A stretch of 64,000 nt of DNA from Plasticicumulans acidivorans (GTDB taxonomy: Bacteria; Pseudomonadota; Gammaproteobacteria; Competibacterales; Competibacteraceae): assembly GCF_003182095.1 (NCBI RefSeq), contig NZ_QGTJ01000001.1, positions 1 to 64,000 of the forward strand. Direction: 5' to 3'. This document shows, in pieces, positions 7,162-16,121 of the stretch; positions within the stretch are counted from its first letter, which is position 1; each line of letters opens with the position of its first letter. The notes under the pieces are model-generated. The model did not search any database. It was not told the DNA's origin and saw nothing but the letters and a program-made list of their open reading frames with translations. The position numbers and the translations under genes are program-made.

Positions 7162-10100
7162 TCAACTGCGTTGCCGCAATGCCAGCGCCAATGCCGGCAG
7201 CACCTGCAACAGTTGCGCGCACAGTTCGCGGAACGCTGCGAGCGCACTCGCATCGACGCTGTGCTCGGCCGCCGGCACCAGTGCCATGACGCGCTCGTGC
7301 AACCCTCTGAAAGCCTGGAATACCTCCAGCGTGCCGCACAGCTGCTGACCTTCGCCGTCCAGCCAGCGACCAAGGCGGTCCTGCCAGACCTGCAGCGGCG
7401 GCAGGTACGTGACGGTATCGGTCGCCGCGTCGAGCAGGTGCAGCCAGTGGCGCACTTGCGCCTCGGCATAGACCAGCGGCAGCTCCTCGTGCACCGGCGG
7501 TAACTCACGCAGCGCCTCCCAGGACGCCGCCGGCTGCCAACTCGCCGCCCAGGCCGGCAGATCCTGCGCTGGCATCGGTCGGGCGATGCCGTACCCCTGC
7601 GCCAGCTCGCAGCCCAGGCGCAGCAGCAGCTCGCCGTGCTCCGCGGTTTCGACGCCCTCGGCGATGACCTCGCGATGGAAGGTGCGCGCCAGGCCGACCA
7701 CACCCTCGACGATCGCCAGATCCTCGGCGTCCCAGAGCATGTCGCGCACAAAGCTCTGATCGATTTTCAGCACCGTCGCCGGCAGCCGCTTGAGGTAGGT
7801 CAGCGAGGCATAGCCGGTACCGAAATCGTCGAGTGAGAAACTCACACCGAGCGCACGGCAACCATGGATGAACTGCGAAATGCGGCCGATGTCATCGAGC
7901 GCCGCGGTTTCCAGCACTTCCAGCTCCAGACTGTGATGCGGCAGTGTCGGATGACGGGCGAGCTTTTCGCGCAGGCGCGGCAGGAAGTCCTCCTGCTGCA
8001 GATGGGCGGCCGCGATGTTGACGCTGACGCTCAGTTCGAGACCGCTGGCGTGCCAGCGGTCGAGCTGCTCCAGCGCGGTGTCGAGCACCCAGTCGCCAAC
8101 GCGGGCGATCAGCGGCGTGTTTTCGATGACCGGCAGGAACGCCAGCGGCGGCAGCAGGCCGCGCTGCGGATGCTGCCAGCGAATCAGCGCCTCGGCGCCG
8201 ACCACCTCGCCGCTGCGCATGTTGACCTTCGGCTGGTAATAGAGCACGAACTCGCGCCGCTCCAGCGCCTCGGCGATACGCTGCAGGTTCTCGCGCTGCG
8301 TGCGCGTCTGCCGGTCACTTTCCGGATCGAACAGGTGATAGCGGTTCTTGCCGGCAAGCTTGGCCTGGTACATCGCCTGATCGGCGTGCCGCAGCAGCGT
8401 ATCAGCATCGCCGTTGTCCTCCGGAAACAGTGTGACGCCGCAGCTCGCCGACAGCTGCAGACGCAGACCGTCGATGTCGACCAGTCCGGCGGCCGCCTGC
8501 AGCAGACGTTCGAGGATGCCCACATACTCCTCGGGCGTGGTCAGATCGTTGAGCACGGCGACGAATTCATCGCCGCCGAGTCGCGCCAGCGTATCGGCGG
8601 CGCGCAGTGTTTCATGCAGGCGCTGAGAAATGGCGATCAGCAGCCGATCACCGACCTCATGCCCGTAACTGTCGTTGACCGCCTTGAAACCGTCGAGGTC
8701 GAGATACACCAGCGCCATGCAGGTATTGCGGCGGCGGGCGTGGGCGATGCCCTGCTGCAGACGGTCGGCGAGCAGGAAGCGGTTGGGCAGCCCGGTGAGG
8801 ATGTCGAAATGCGCGATGTGCTCCAGCTGGCGCTGATGCTCCTTCTGCTCGGAGATATCGGCGAACAGCGCCACGTAGTAGCGGCAGTCACCGCCACCAT
8901 CGCGCACCGCCGCGATATTGAGCGCCTGCGGGTAGACGTCACCGTTCTTGCGCCGGTTCCAGATCTCGCCCTGCCAGCGCCCCTCGGCGATCAGCGCGCT
9001 CCACATCGCCGTGTAGAAATCCTCGCCGTGACGCCCCGAGCACAACAGGTTGGCATTGCGGCCGACCGCCTCGTCACGCGTATAGCCGGTGATGCGGGTG
9101 AAGGTCGCGTTGACATCGAGCATCACGCCGTCATCGTCGGTGATCATGATGCCTTCCTGGGCATGCGTGAACACGCTGGCCGCCAGACCGAGCCGGGCCT
9201 CGACGCGCTTGTGCTCGGTGATGTCGGTGGAAATACCGCACAGCGCGTAGATTTCGCCGCTCTGGCGGCGCAGCGGCAGCTTGATCGACAGGAAAGTGCG
9301 CTGCAGGCCATCGTCGGCCTGGAAGTGGGTTTCCTCGATTTCGACGCGCTCACCGTCCTCGATCACCCGCCGGTCGTTGGCGCGCAGCCCGGCCACCGTC
9401 GCCGCATCGAAGAACGCCGTATCGTCGCAGCCGAGGATGCGATCGGCCGACATCCCGGTCAGTTCACTGACCGCCGTATTGACGTAGGTGTAGCGGTAGT
9501 CTCGATCCTTGATGTAAATGCAGGCACCGACGTTATCGAGAATCGCCGATACCCGCGCCTCGGACTCGCGGGCGCGTTCGAGCTCCAGCTCACGCTGACG
9601 GGTGATGTCGATATGGCAGCCGACCATGCGCAGCGGCTCACCCTGCTCGCCCCACTGCACGACGCGACCGGCACAGATCACCCACACCGTCGAACCGCCT
9701 TTGTGCCGATAGCGCACCTCGCCGTAGTAGCGCTCGCGGCCGCGGCTGCGCACATGGCGCTCGAACAGCGTTTCGAGCTTCACCCGATCCTCAGGAAAGA
9801 TCAGCGCCTGCAGCGCCTGCGGGCGATGCTCCAGCTCGTCATCGGCGTAGCCGAGCATGCGCTTGAAGGTCGGGCTGAAATACTCGGTGTCGGCAGTGAG
9901 ATTCCAGTCCCAGTAGCCGGCGAGCGTGCTGTCGAGCAGCTCGTGCAGCAGGCCGAGTTCGGCAGCCAGCGCCTCGCTGCGCTGGCGACGCTCGGCGGCG
10001 AGCTTGCGCTCGGAAATATCGAGGACGATGCCGAGGTAGCGATCCAGTCGGCCGGACTCATCGAACAGCGCCCGGCCGCGCGCGAACAGCCAGCGCTCCG

Positions 10101-13100
10101 GATGACCCGGCGGCAAATTGACCCGCCAGTCGATCTCCAGATCACGCCCGGCCTGCGTCGCGTCGAGCACTTCGGTGGTAACGCGCTCACGGTCGCGCGG
10201 ATCGAGCGTCTCGCACCAGTCGGCGAAACTCGGTTGCGGCAGCGGCTGCTCCAGGCCGTACATCGACCACAGGCGCTCTGACCAGAACAGATCGCCACTG
10301 GCCAGCTCCCACTGCCAGTAGCCGGCATGGGCGGCGTCGAGCGCCAGGCGCAGACGCATCTCGCTGTCGCGCAGCGCCAGCTCGGCGGCACGCCGTTCAC
10401 TGATGTCACTGACCGAGGCCAGCGCGTAGCCCACGCCCTCGAAGCTGAAGCGGCTCAGACCCACCTCGACCGGGAAGGTGCTGCCGTCCGCCCGCCGGCC
10501 ACGGATGTTGTTCAGCTGCCCCATCGGCCGGGCCAGCGCCGGACCGTGCATGTACTGCAGGCGGTGACGGCCGTGCTGTGCGCCGAGATCCTCCGGCACC
10601 AGCCGTTCGATACCGAGACCGGGCAGTTCGTCGGGGCCGTAGCCGAACATGCGCTGCGCCGCCGGATTGACCAGCACGATGCGCCCCTGAGCGTCGACGA
10701 CGACCAGCCCCTCCAGACAGGCATCCCAGACGTGGTGGAAACGCGCCTCGCTGCTGCGGTGGGCTTCCTCGGCGCGCTGCAGCTCCGAGACATCGGTGAA
10801 GCTCAGCAGCGCTCCCGCGCGCTCGCCGAGCTCATCGATGTACGGCGCCACCTGCATCAGATAGTGGAATTCGCCGGCATGCACGCGCTCGACACTGGCA
10901 CTGCCGCCGGCGACCACCGCGGCAATGCGCGCGCGCAGCTGCGGCAGCTCGATACGGCTCGGAATGCCATAGATGAACTGGCCGATGTCCTTGTCGACCA
11001 GCCCGAACACGCGCACCGCCAGGGTGTTGAAGCGGGTGACGCGGCCATCGCGATCCACCACCACCAGCCCCATCTGGATCGAGTTCTGCACGTTGGCGAG
11101 CACGGCATTGAGCTGCATGGCCTCGATCGACTTGGCGCGCAGCTCGTCATTGAGCGTACTCAGCTCCTCGTTCGAGGACTGCAGCTCCTCATTCGAGGAC
11201 TGCAGCTCCTCGCTGGAGGACTGGATCTCCTCGTTCAGCGACTGCAGTTCCTCGTTGGAGGCTTCGAGTTCCTCGATTACCGCCTGCAGATGCTCACGGG
11301 TATCGGCCAGCTCCTTGCGCAGTGCCGCCCGTTCATCGTCGGCGTCGATTTCAGCTTCGGTGAGGCAGCCCAAGCCGCTGGGGGTCTCCTCGAAACAGAT
11401 CAGGAAGGCCTCGCCGGTCCCCGGCGTCGCGAGCGTCACCCGGCGCAGCACCGGACGCACGCGGACCTCCTCCTCGCCGTGACGCACCACCGACACACAA
11501 CCGCGAATCTCGCTGACGGTCTCCTGCATCCAGCGGTAGGCCATCGCCTTGAGTTCGGCGCGCAGCTCGGGGATGCACAGCGCGAACACCGAAAAATCGG
11601 CGCCATCGGTCGGCAGTGCGAAATAGCGCTGTGAACGGCCAAAAAAATGCAGCGGCTCGAACGCCGAATTGACCAGCACACCGGGCGGACCGTATTCGCG
11701 CACGATCATGGCCTGCGCCGCCTCGCCGAGCGTCTGCTGGCGCGCGGCTCCGGCATGCTTGGGCGAAATCACCGCGTTGCCGAGCGGCACCATGCCGAAG
11801 CGGGCCAGCTTGCCGGCCTGCGGACTCGGACCCGGCCGCCGCCGGTACAGCTTCAATGCCGGGTCGAGCGTCTCGAACAGCCGCGAGCCGAAGCCGGTGG
11901 ATTCCGACTTGCCGAGCAGCAGCAGACCGTCACCGTTGAGCGCATGGTGGAAGGTGCCGAGCAGCTCCTCCTGCTGCTGGGGCTTGAAGTAGATCAGCAG
12001 GTTGCGGCAGCTGATCAGATCCATATGAATGAACGGCGGATGACGGAGCACGTCATGGGCCGAGAACACGCACAGATCGCGCACCGTCTTCACCACCCGC
12101 CAGTGGCGATCCTGCTGCACGAACCAGCGCTGCCGGCGCTGCGGATCGAGCATCGCCACCGCTTCCGCCGGATAGCGGCCGCTGCGCGCGAAATCGAGTG
12201 CCTCGCGGTCGATGTCGGTCGCGAACACGCGCACGTCGAACTGCCCGAGACGTTCACCGAGCAGCTCGGCGAGCACGATCGCGATCGAGTACGCCTCCTC
12301 GCCGCTGGCACAGGCCGGCACCCAGACGCGGATGGAGTCGCCGTGATGGCGCTGCATCACCAGCGGGCGCAGAGCCAGCTCCAGCGCCGCGAACACGCCA
12401 GCATCGCGAAAGAACGACGACACCGAGATCATGAAGCACTGCTGCAGCTGCACCAGCTCCTGCGGCTCACGGCGCACGTGCTCCAGGTATTGCGCCAGCG
12501 TGTCGTAGCCGAGACCGCGCAAACGCCGCAGCGTCTGCCGGCGCAAGGTGTTCTCCTTGTACTGGCCGACGTCGAGCCCGGTCTCCTGCGCCACGCGGTG
12601 CAGCAACTCCTGAAATACGCCGCCGTCATCGCCGCCGCGATGGCGGGTGCTGGCGATGGCATTGAGCCAGCCGGCAATCTCGGCGATACCGCCGCACAGA
12701 TCGGCCTGCGCCGCCGCCAGCACCGCGCTCGGCATGCCGCGCTGCAGCGCCTCGTCCGGCTGCTGCACGATGACGGTGCCGCCGGCGGCACGCACCGCCG
12801 CGACGCCGGCGCTGCCGTCATTACCGGCACCGGAGAGCACCACCGCCACCACCGCGGCGCCGTGGCTGGCGGCGGCCGACGCAAACAGGCGATCGATGCT
12901 CGGTACGCTGTAAGCGCTGTCAGTGGGGGCCACCAGCAGCACGCGCTCGCCATCGATGCAGATATCGACGCCGGGCGGGCACACCAGCAGACATTTGTCG
13001 CGCAGGGGCATGCCGTCTTCGGCGGCCAGCACATCCAGCCGCGACTGCGCCGCCAGCAGCTGCACCAGCAGGCTCGGCTGCGTCGGCGACAGATGCTGCG

Positions 13101-13251
13101 CCAGCACCCAGGCGATGCCCGCCTGCGGTTCGAGCCGCGCCACCAGCGGGCGCAAAGCCTGCAACCCTCCAGCCGAGGCCCCGATGACGACCAGACGTGT
13201 CGCCGGCGTCTCGGTGGATGGCGGGATCGGCTCATCCGTTACCGCCATCAT
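7162..13251 (-). CDS. Giant CheB-CheR-PAS-GGDEF-EAL signalling fusion
   Basis: A 2029-residue cytoplasmic protein. Order: CheB methylesterase (about 17-200; GASAGG, QHLSPTQPS and SGAGNDG supply Ser, His and Asp); CheR methyltransferase (about 215-485; SAM motif WVPACASGEEAYS and ISCRNLLIYF); a Glu/Ser/Asn heptad coiled coil (about 660-705); roughly six PAS/PAC sensor modules (about 715-1465); GGDEF cyclase (GGDEF at about 1558, with an RxxD inhibitory site exactly five residues before); EAL phosphodiesterase (about 1665-1905; EAL, DDFGTGY, KIDQSF and EGVE all present); and a helical tail of about 120 residues. All enzyme motifs look intact, so it could both methylate/demethylate receptors and turn over c-di-GMP. 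It is convergent with the AcoR-like gene (nine bases between stops). Confidence 0.9.
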   Translation of the reverse strand: MMAVTDEPIPPSTETPATRLVVIGASAGGLQALRPLVARLEPQAGIAWVLAQHLSPTQPSLLVQLLAAQSRLDVLAAEDGMPLRDKCLLVCPPGVDICIDGERVLLVAPTDSAYSVPSIDRLFASAAASHGAAVVAVVLSGAGNDGSAGVAAVRAAGGTVIVQQPDEALQRGMPSAVLAAAQADLCGGIAEIAGWLNAIASTRHRGGDDGGVFQELLHRVAQETGLDVGQYKENTLRRQTLRRLRGLGYDTLAQYLEHVRREPQELVQLQQCFMISVSSFFRDAGVFAALELALRPLVMQRHHGDSIRVWVPACASGEEAYSIAIVLAELLGERLGQFDVRVFATDIDREALDFARSGRYPAEAVAMLDPQRRQRWFVQQDRHWRVVKTVRDLCVFSAHDVLRHPPFIHMDLISCRNLLIYFKPQQQEELLGTFHHALNGDGLLLLGKSESTGFGSRLFETLDPALKLYRRRPGPSPQAGKLARFGMVPLGNAVISPKHAGAARQQTLGEAAQAMIVREYGPPGVLVNSAFEPLHFFGRSQRYFALPTDGADFSVFALCIPELRAELKAMAYRWMQETVSEIRGCVSVVRHGEEEVRVRPVLRRVTLATPGTGEAFLICFEETPSGLGCLTEAEIDADDERAALRKELADTREHLQAVIEELEASNEELQSLNEEIQSSSEELQSSNEELQSSNEELSTLNDELRAKSIEAMQLNAVLANVQNSIQMGLVVVDRDGRVTRFNTLAVRVFGLVDKDIGQFIYGIPSRIELPQLRARIAAVVAGGSASVERVHAGEFHYLMQVAPYIDELGERAGALLSFTDVSELQRAEEAHRSSEARFHHVWDACLEGLVVVDAQGRIVLVNPAAQRMFGYGPDELPGLGIERLVPEDLGAQHGRHRLQYMHGPALARPMGQLNNIRGRRADGSTFPVEVGLSRFSFEGVGYALASVSDISERRAAELALRDSEMRLRLALDAAHAGYWQWELASGDLFWSERLWSMYGLEQPLPQPSFADWCETLDPRDRERVTTEVLDATQAGRDLEIDWRVNLPPGHPERWLFARGRALFDESGRLDRYLGIVLDISERKLAAERRQRSEALAAELGLLHELLDSTLAGYWDWNLTADTEYFSPTFKRMLGYADDELEHRPQALQALIFPEDRVKLETLFERHVRSRGRERYYGEVRYRHKGGSTVWVICAGRVVQWGEQGEPLRMVGCHIDITRQRELELERARESEARVSAILDNVGACIYIKDRDYRYTYVNTAVSELTGMSADRILGCDDTAFFDAATVAGLRANDRRVIEDGERVEIEETHFQADDGLQRTFLSIKLPLRRQSGEIYALCGISTDITEHKRVEARLGLAASVFTHAQEGIMITDDDGVMLDVNATFTRITGYTRDEAVGRNANLLCSGRHGEDFYTAMWSALIAEGRWQGEIWNRRKNGDVYPQALNIAAVRDGGGDCRYYVALFADISEQKEHQRQLEHIAHFDILTGLPNRFLLADRLQQGIAHARRRNTCMALVYLDLDGFKAVNDSYGHEVGDRLLIAISQRLHETLRAADTLARLGGDEFVAVLNDLTTPEEYVGILERLLQAAAGLVDIDGLRLQLSASCGVTLFPEDNGDADTLLRHADQAMYQAKLAGKNRYHLFDPESDRQTRTQRENLQRIAEALERREFVLYYQPKVNMRSGEVVGAEALIRWQHPQRGLLPPLAFLPVIENTPLIARVGDWVLDTALEQLDRWHASGLELSVSVNIAAAHLQQEDFLPRLREKLARHPTLPHHSLELEVLETAALDDIGRISQFIHGCRALGVSFSLDDFGTGYASLTYLKRLPATVLKIDQSFVRDMLWDAEDLAIVEGVVGLARTFHREVIAEGVETAEHGELLLRLGCELAQGYGIARPMPAQDLPAWAASWQPAASWEALRELPPVHEELPLVYAEAQVRHWLHLLDAATDTVTYLPPLQVWQDRLGRWLDGEGQQLCGTLEVFQAFRGLHERVMALVPAAEHSVDASALAAFRELCAQLLQVLPALALALRQRS
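11131..11275 (-). repeat. Tandem heptad repeats encoding the coiled coil of the CheB-CheR fusion
   Basis: A 21-base unit encoding variants of EELQSSN repeats five to six times in tandem (EELQSLN, EEIQSSS, EELQSSN, EELQSSN, EELSTLN). The two central copies are nearly identical at the DNA level. Such S-helix-like signalling coils join CheR to PAS domains in related proteins. Unit number could vary by slippage. Confidence 0.75.
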
Positions 13252-13343
13252 CCACCTCGCCCATGCGCAGCTCCTCTCCCTGTGCTCCTTTGCGATTGCC
13301 TGTCAGTCCGCAGTCTTATCGCCGCGGTCGGGCCGGCGCCGGA

Positions 13344-13682
13344 TTATCTGTCGCGACCGTCAGGCGGCCGTACCACCATCAGATCGCAGGCCGAGACATC
13401 GCCCTCACAGCAATGCTCGGTCAGGTAGCTCAGCAGCGCATTCACGCGCTGGTAATTGGGGGCATAGATCAGCGAACGCCCGTCGCGCCGCTGCGTCAGC
13501 AGCCCCCCCTGACGCAGGGTCTTCAAGTGAAATGACAAGGTCGCGGGTGCCAGGCCCAGACGCTCCCCGATCTGGCCGGCAGCCAGCCCTTCGGGACCAG
13601 CGCATACCAGCAGGCGGAAGATATCGAGGCGTGAGCCCTGTGCGAGTGCTGAAAGTGCAATGACGGCGTCTTCGGAATCCAT
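13344..13682 (-). CDS. ArsR-family metalloregulator-type repressor
   Basis: A 112-residue winged-helix protein of the ArsR/SmtB family. The DNA-binding core is visible as ALAQGSRLDIFRLLV, GLAPATLSFHLKTLRQGG and a beta-wing with RRDGRSLIYAPN. The C-terminus carries a CC pair and one further Cys (HCCEGDVSACD), which could bind a soft metal or act as a thiol switch. The start at 13682 is preferred; an ATG at 13721 would add 13 residues that do not look like the family. No arsenic or efflux gene is adjacent. It follows the convergent end of the cyanase operon, and whether it regulates that operon is unknown. Confidence 0.85.
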   Translation of the reverse strand: MDSEDAVIALSALAQGSRLDIFRLLVCAGPEGLAAGQIGERLGLAPATLSFHLKTLRQGGLLTQRRDGRSLIYAPNYQRVNALLSYLTEHCCEGDVSACDLMVVRPPDGRDR

Positions 13683-13782
13683 GGCCGCGAGCATAGCGGA
13701 GCACACCCCGCTTGGGTTCATCGACGTAGCCCGACATGGCCACCGCCATCACATCGCGTGATCCAGCGCACCCATATTCGAC

Positions 13783-13806
13783 AAAAAAAAGCCCCCATGC
13801 GGGGGC
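13783..13806 (-). terminator. Rho-independent terminator after cynS
   Basis: A perfect hairpin, GCCCCC (13791-13796) / GGGGGC (13801-13806) with loop ATGC, is followed on the minus strand by eight T residues (complement of 13783-13790). It lies 28 bases after the cyanase stop codon and marks the end of the eight-gene operon. Confidence 0.9.
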
Positions 13807-13833
13807 TGATGTGTCACGAACGCCTTACACGCC

Positions 13834-14283
13834 TCAGTAGGTCTTGTACGGCAGGAACTTGCCGGAGAGCACCACATGCACGCGATCGCCCTTCGGATCG
13901 GGCTCGCGCTGGATGTCCATCGAGAAGTCGATGGCACTCATGATGCCGTCGCCGAACTCCTCGTGGATCAGCTCCTTGATCGTCGAGCCGTAGACATTGA
14001 CCACCTCATACCAGCGATAGATCAGCGGGTCGGTCGGCACCGCCGTCGGCAGTGAGCCCTTGTACGGCACGATCTGCAGCCAGGCGACCGCCTCGTCAGA
14101 CAGGCCGAAGATGCCGCCGACGGTCTCGGCCTGCGCCTTGTCGAAGGTCATCTGCCCGAGGCAGGCGGCCGTCGTCCATTCCTTGCTCTTGCCGAGCTGC
14201 TCGGCGACGTCCTTCCACTTGATGCCTTTGAGCACCTTGGCGGAGAGGATCATCTTGGTGACTTCACTGCGATCGGAAATCAT
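13834..14283 (-). CDS. cynS: Cyanate hydratase (cyanase)
   Basis: A 149-residue protein, close to the 156 residues of E. coli CynS. Cyanase converts cyanate and bicarbonate to ammonia and carbon dioxide via carbamate, acting as a cytoplasmic decamer. The N-terminal helical part (KVLKGIKWKDVAEQLGKSK) and the signature catalytic domain (YRWYEVVNVYGSTIKELIHE then GIMSAIDFSMDIQ) contain the Arg, Glu and Ser of the family active site. The start at 14283 follows a CGGAG site. It is the last gene of the operon, 29 bases after the ABC ATPase gene. Placement behind a nitrate/cyanate-type transporter indicates cyanate import and use as nitrogen source, or detoxification. Confidence 0.95.
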   Translation of the reverse strand: MISDRSEVTKMILSAKVLKGIKWKDVAEQLGKSKEWTTAACLGQMTFDKAQAETVGGIFGLSDEAVAWLQIVPYKGSLPTAVPTDPLIYRWYEVVNVYGSTIKELIHEEFGDGIMSAIDFSMDIQREPDPKGDRVHVVLSGKFLPYKTY

Positions 14284-14312
14284 GGCGTTTACTCCGGGGG
14301 CTGGGACAAACA

Positions 14313-15248
14313 TCAGGAATGGACACGGCCTGCCGCACTGACCATGCGCCTCGCCGGCACCGGCATGCGCACGGGACCGGGCTCTGCGGATGCATCGCCC
14401 GTGCCTTCGCCAGCGAACTGCACCAGCCGCGGTAGCGTGGCGCTGCGTGCTTCGGCACCGGCGGCGCGATGCACCAGGAAGTCCACCAGGTGATTGCGCA
14501 GGCCGTAGAACAGCGGGTCGTGATGCAGGGTTTCGCGCTGGCGCGTGCGCGGCAGCGGGTTGACGACGATCTCGGCGATGCGTGCGCGCGGGCCGTCGCT
14601 CATCAGCAGAATCTTGTCGGCGAGCAGGATCGCCTCGTCGACATCGTGGGTAATCATGAACACCGTCTGTCGCGTCGCCGCACAGATACGCAGCAGCTCG
14701 TCCTGAATGGTGCCGCGCGTGAGTGCATCGAGCGCACCGAACGGCTCGTCGAGCAGCAGCATCCGCGGCTCGACGGCAAAGGCACGGGCGATGCCGACCC
14801 GCTGCTTCATGCCGCCGGACAGCTCCGCCGGCTTGCGCCGCGCCGCGTGCGCCAGGCCGACCATCTCGATGAAACGCGCGCCGTGCTCGCGCACCTGACG
14901 CCGCGACCAGTCCGCATGGCGGGCGCGCACGGCGAAGGCGATGTTGTCCTCGACGCTCAGCCACGGCAGCAGCGCATGGCCCTGGAACACCACGCCGCGG
15001 TCGAGACCGGGGCCGGTGAGCTGGCGGTTGGCCATGAACACATAGCCCTCGCCCGGCGCTTCGAGGCCGGCCAGCACGTTGAGGATCGTGGTCTTGCCGC
15101 AGCCGGAGTGGCCGATGATGCAGACGAACTCACCGCGGGCGATGCTGAAACTGACACCCTCGAACACCGGCGGCTGATCCGCCCGGTAACGCTTGCCGAG
15201 GCCTTCGATCTTGACGAAGTGCGCATCCACGCAGGTTTCAGTCGCCAT
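14313..15248 (-). CDS. ABC transporter ATP-binding protein, nitrate/cyanate type
   Basis: A 311-residue ATPase. Walker A is GHSGCGKTT (about residue 46), the signature is LSGGM (about 140) and Walker B is MLLLDEPFGALD (about 158); the H-loop is MITHD. About 60 residues extend beyond the usual end (after RNHLVDFL), low-complexity and of unknown use. It energises import through the permease just upstream, whose end it overlaps by 11 bases. By analogy with cynFABDS loci it corresponds to CynD, and it also resembles NrtD/SsuB/TauB. Confidence 0.9.
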   Translation of the reverse strand: MATETCVDAHFVKIEGLGKRYRADQPPVFEGVSFSIARGEFVCIIGHSGCGKTTILNVLAGLEAPGEGYVFMANRQLTGPGLDRGVVFQGHALLPWLSVEDNIAFAVRARHADWSRRQVREHGARFIEMVGLAHAARRKPAELSGGMKQRVGIARAFAVEPRMLLLDEPFGALDALTRGTIQDELLRICAATRQTVFMITHDVDEAILLADKILLMSDGPRARIAEIVVNPLPRTRQRETLHHDPLFYGLRNHLVDFLVHRAAGAEARSATLPRLVQFAGEGTGDASAEPGPVRMPVPARRMVSAAGRVHS

Positions 15249-16110
15249 AACTCACCCTCCGCTGCAGGCCGGCGAGCAGCAGATCGAGCGCCATGCCGAC
15301 CAGGCCGATCAGCAGCACCGCGAACAGCACATTGCTCAATTTGAGGTTGTTCCACTCGTTCCAGACGAAGTAACCGATGCCGGTACCGCCGACCAGCATC
15401 TCGGCGGCGACGATCACCAGCCAGGCGATGCCCATCGAAATGCGCATGCCGGTGAGGATCGTCGGCGCCGCCGCCGGCAGGATCACGGTGAAGGCCGTGC
15501 GCAGGCGGCCGAGCTCCAGCGTGCGGGCGACGTTGAGCCACTCGCGGCGTACCGTGGCCACGCCGAAGGCGGTGTTGAGCAGCATCGGCCAGGCCGAGCA
15601 GATGAAGATCACGAACACGCCGGAGATCGTCGAATCGCGGATCGTGTACAGCGCGATCGGCATCCAGGCCAGCGGCGAAATCGGCTTGAGCACCTGAATG
15701 AACGGATCGAGCGCGCGCTGCAGCAGCGGCGACATGCCGACGACGAAGCCGAGCGGCACCGCCACCGCCAGCGCCAGCAGATAGCCGACGGCGACGCGGC
15801 CGAGCGAATGCGCGAGCTGGATGCCGATGCCCTTGTCGTTCGGGCCGCGGTCGTAGAACGGATCGGCGAGCTGCCCGGCCACCGTCGCGGCGAACTGCCA
15901 CGGCGTCGGGAAGCCATTGCTCTTTTCGGCCTCGCCGGTGGCCGCTGTCTGCCCCATCAGTTCGGCGTATTCGGCCTCGGCAGCGCTGAGCGGCCGGGCG
16001 GCGGTGTCGGCCACCGGGCGCGTGGCAAGCTGCCAGATGCCGAGCAGCACGCCGAACAACAGCAGCGAAAGGAGCGCCGCCTGTATGCGTGGAGGTGCCT
16101 GCATGGTCAT
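15238..16110 (-). CDS. ABC transporter permease, nitrate/cyanate type
   Basis: A 290-residue inner-membrane protein of the BPD_transp_1 class. An N-terminal helix (about 12-30) precedes a soluble stretch, followed by five or six helices. The EAA-type cytoplasmic loop reads EWLNVARTLELGRLRTAFTV and is followed by LPAAAPTILTGMRISMG. A strong GGGAGG upstream supports the start at 16110 (an ATG two codons later is possible). It lies 11 bases after the binding-protein gene and overlaps the ATPase gene. It corresponds to NrtB/CynB and would move the anion into the cytoplasm. Confidence 0.9.
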   Translation of the reverse strand: MTMQAPPRIQAALLSLLLFGVLLGIWQLATRPVADTAARPLSAAEAEYAELMGQTAATGEAEKSNGFPTPWQFAATVAGQLADPFYDRGPNDKGIGIQLAHSLGRVAVGYLLALAVAVPLGFVVGMSPLLQRALDPFIQVLKPISPLAWMPIALYTIRDSTISGVFVIFICSAWPMLLNTAFGVATVRREWLNVARTLELGRLRTAFTVILPAAAPTILTGMRISMGIAWLVIVAAEMLVGGTGIGYFVWNEWNNLKLSNVLFAVLLIGLVGMALDLLLAGLQRRVSYGD

Positions 16111-16121
16111 CGCCTCCCGCC

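Noticed and set aside
7864-13428. Long plus-strand open frames opposite the 2029-residue fusion (including 805 and 593 codons)
   Set aside because: GC-rich antisense frames without recognisable domains; the minus-strand protein has clear catalytic motifs throughout.
14313-14964. Extended frame joining cyanase to an upstream Ala/Arg-rich segment
   Set aside because: The upstream part is the ABC ATPase gene read in another frame; cyanase has its own start and CGGAG site at 14283.
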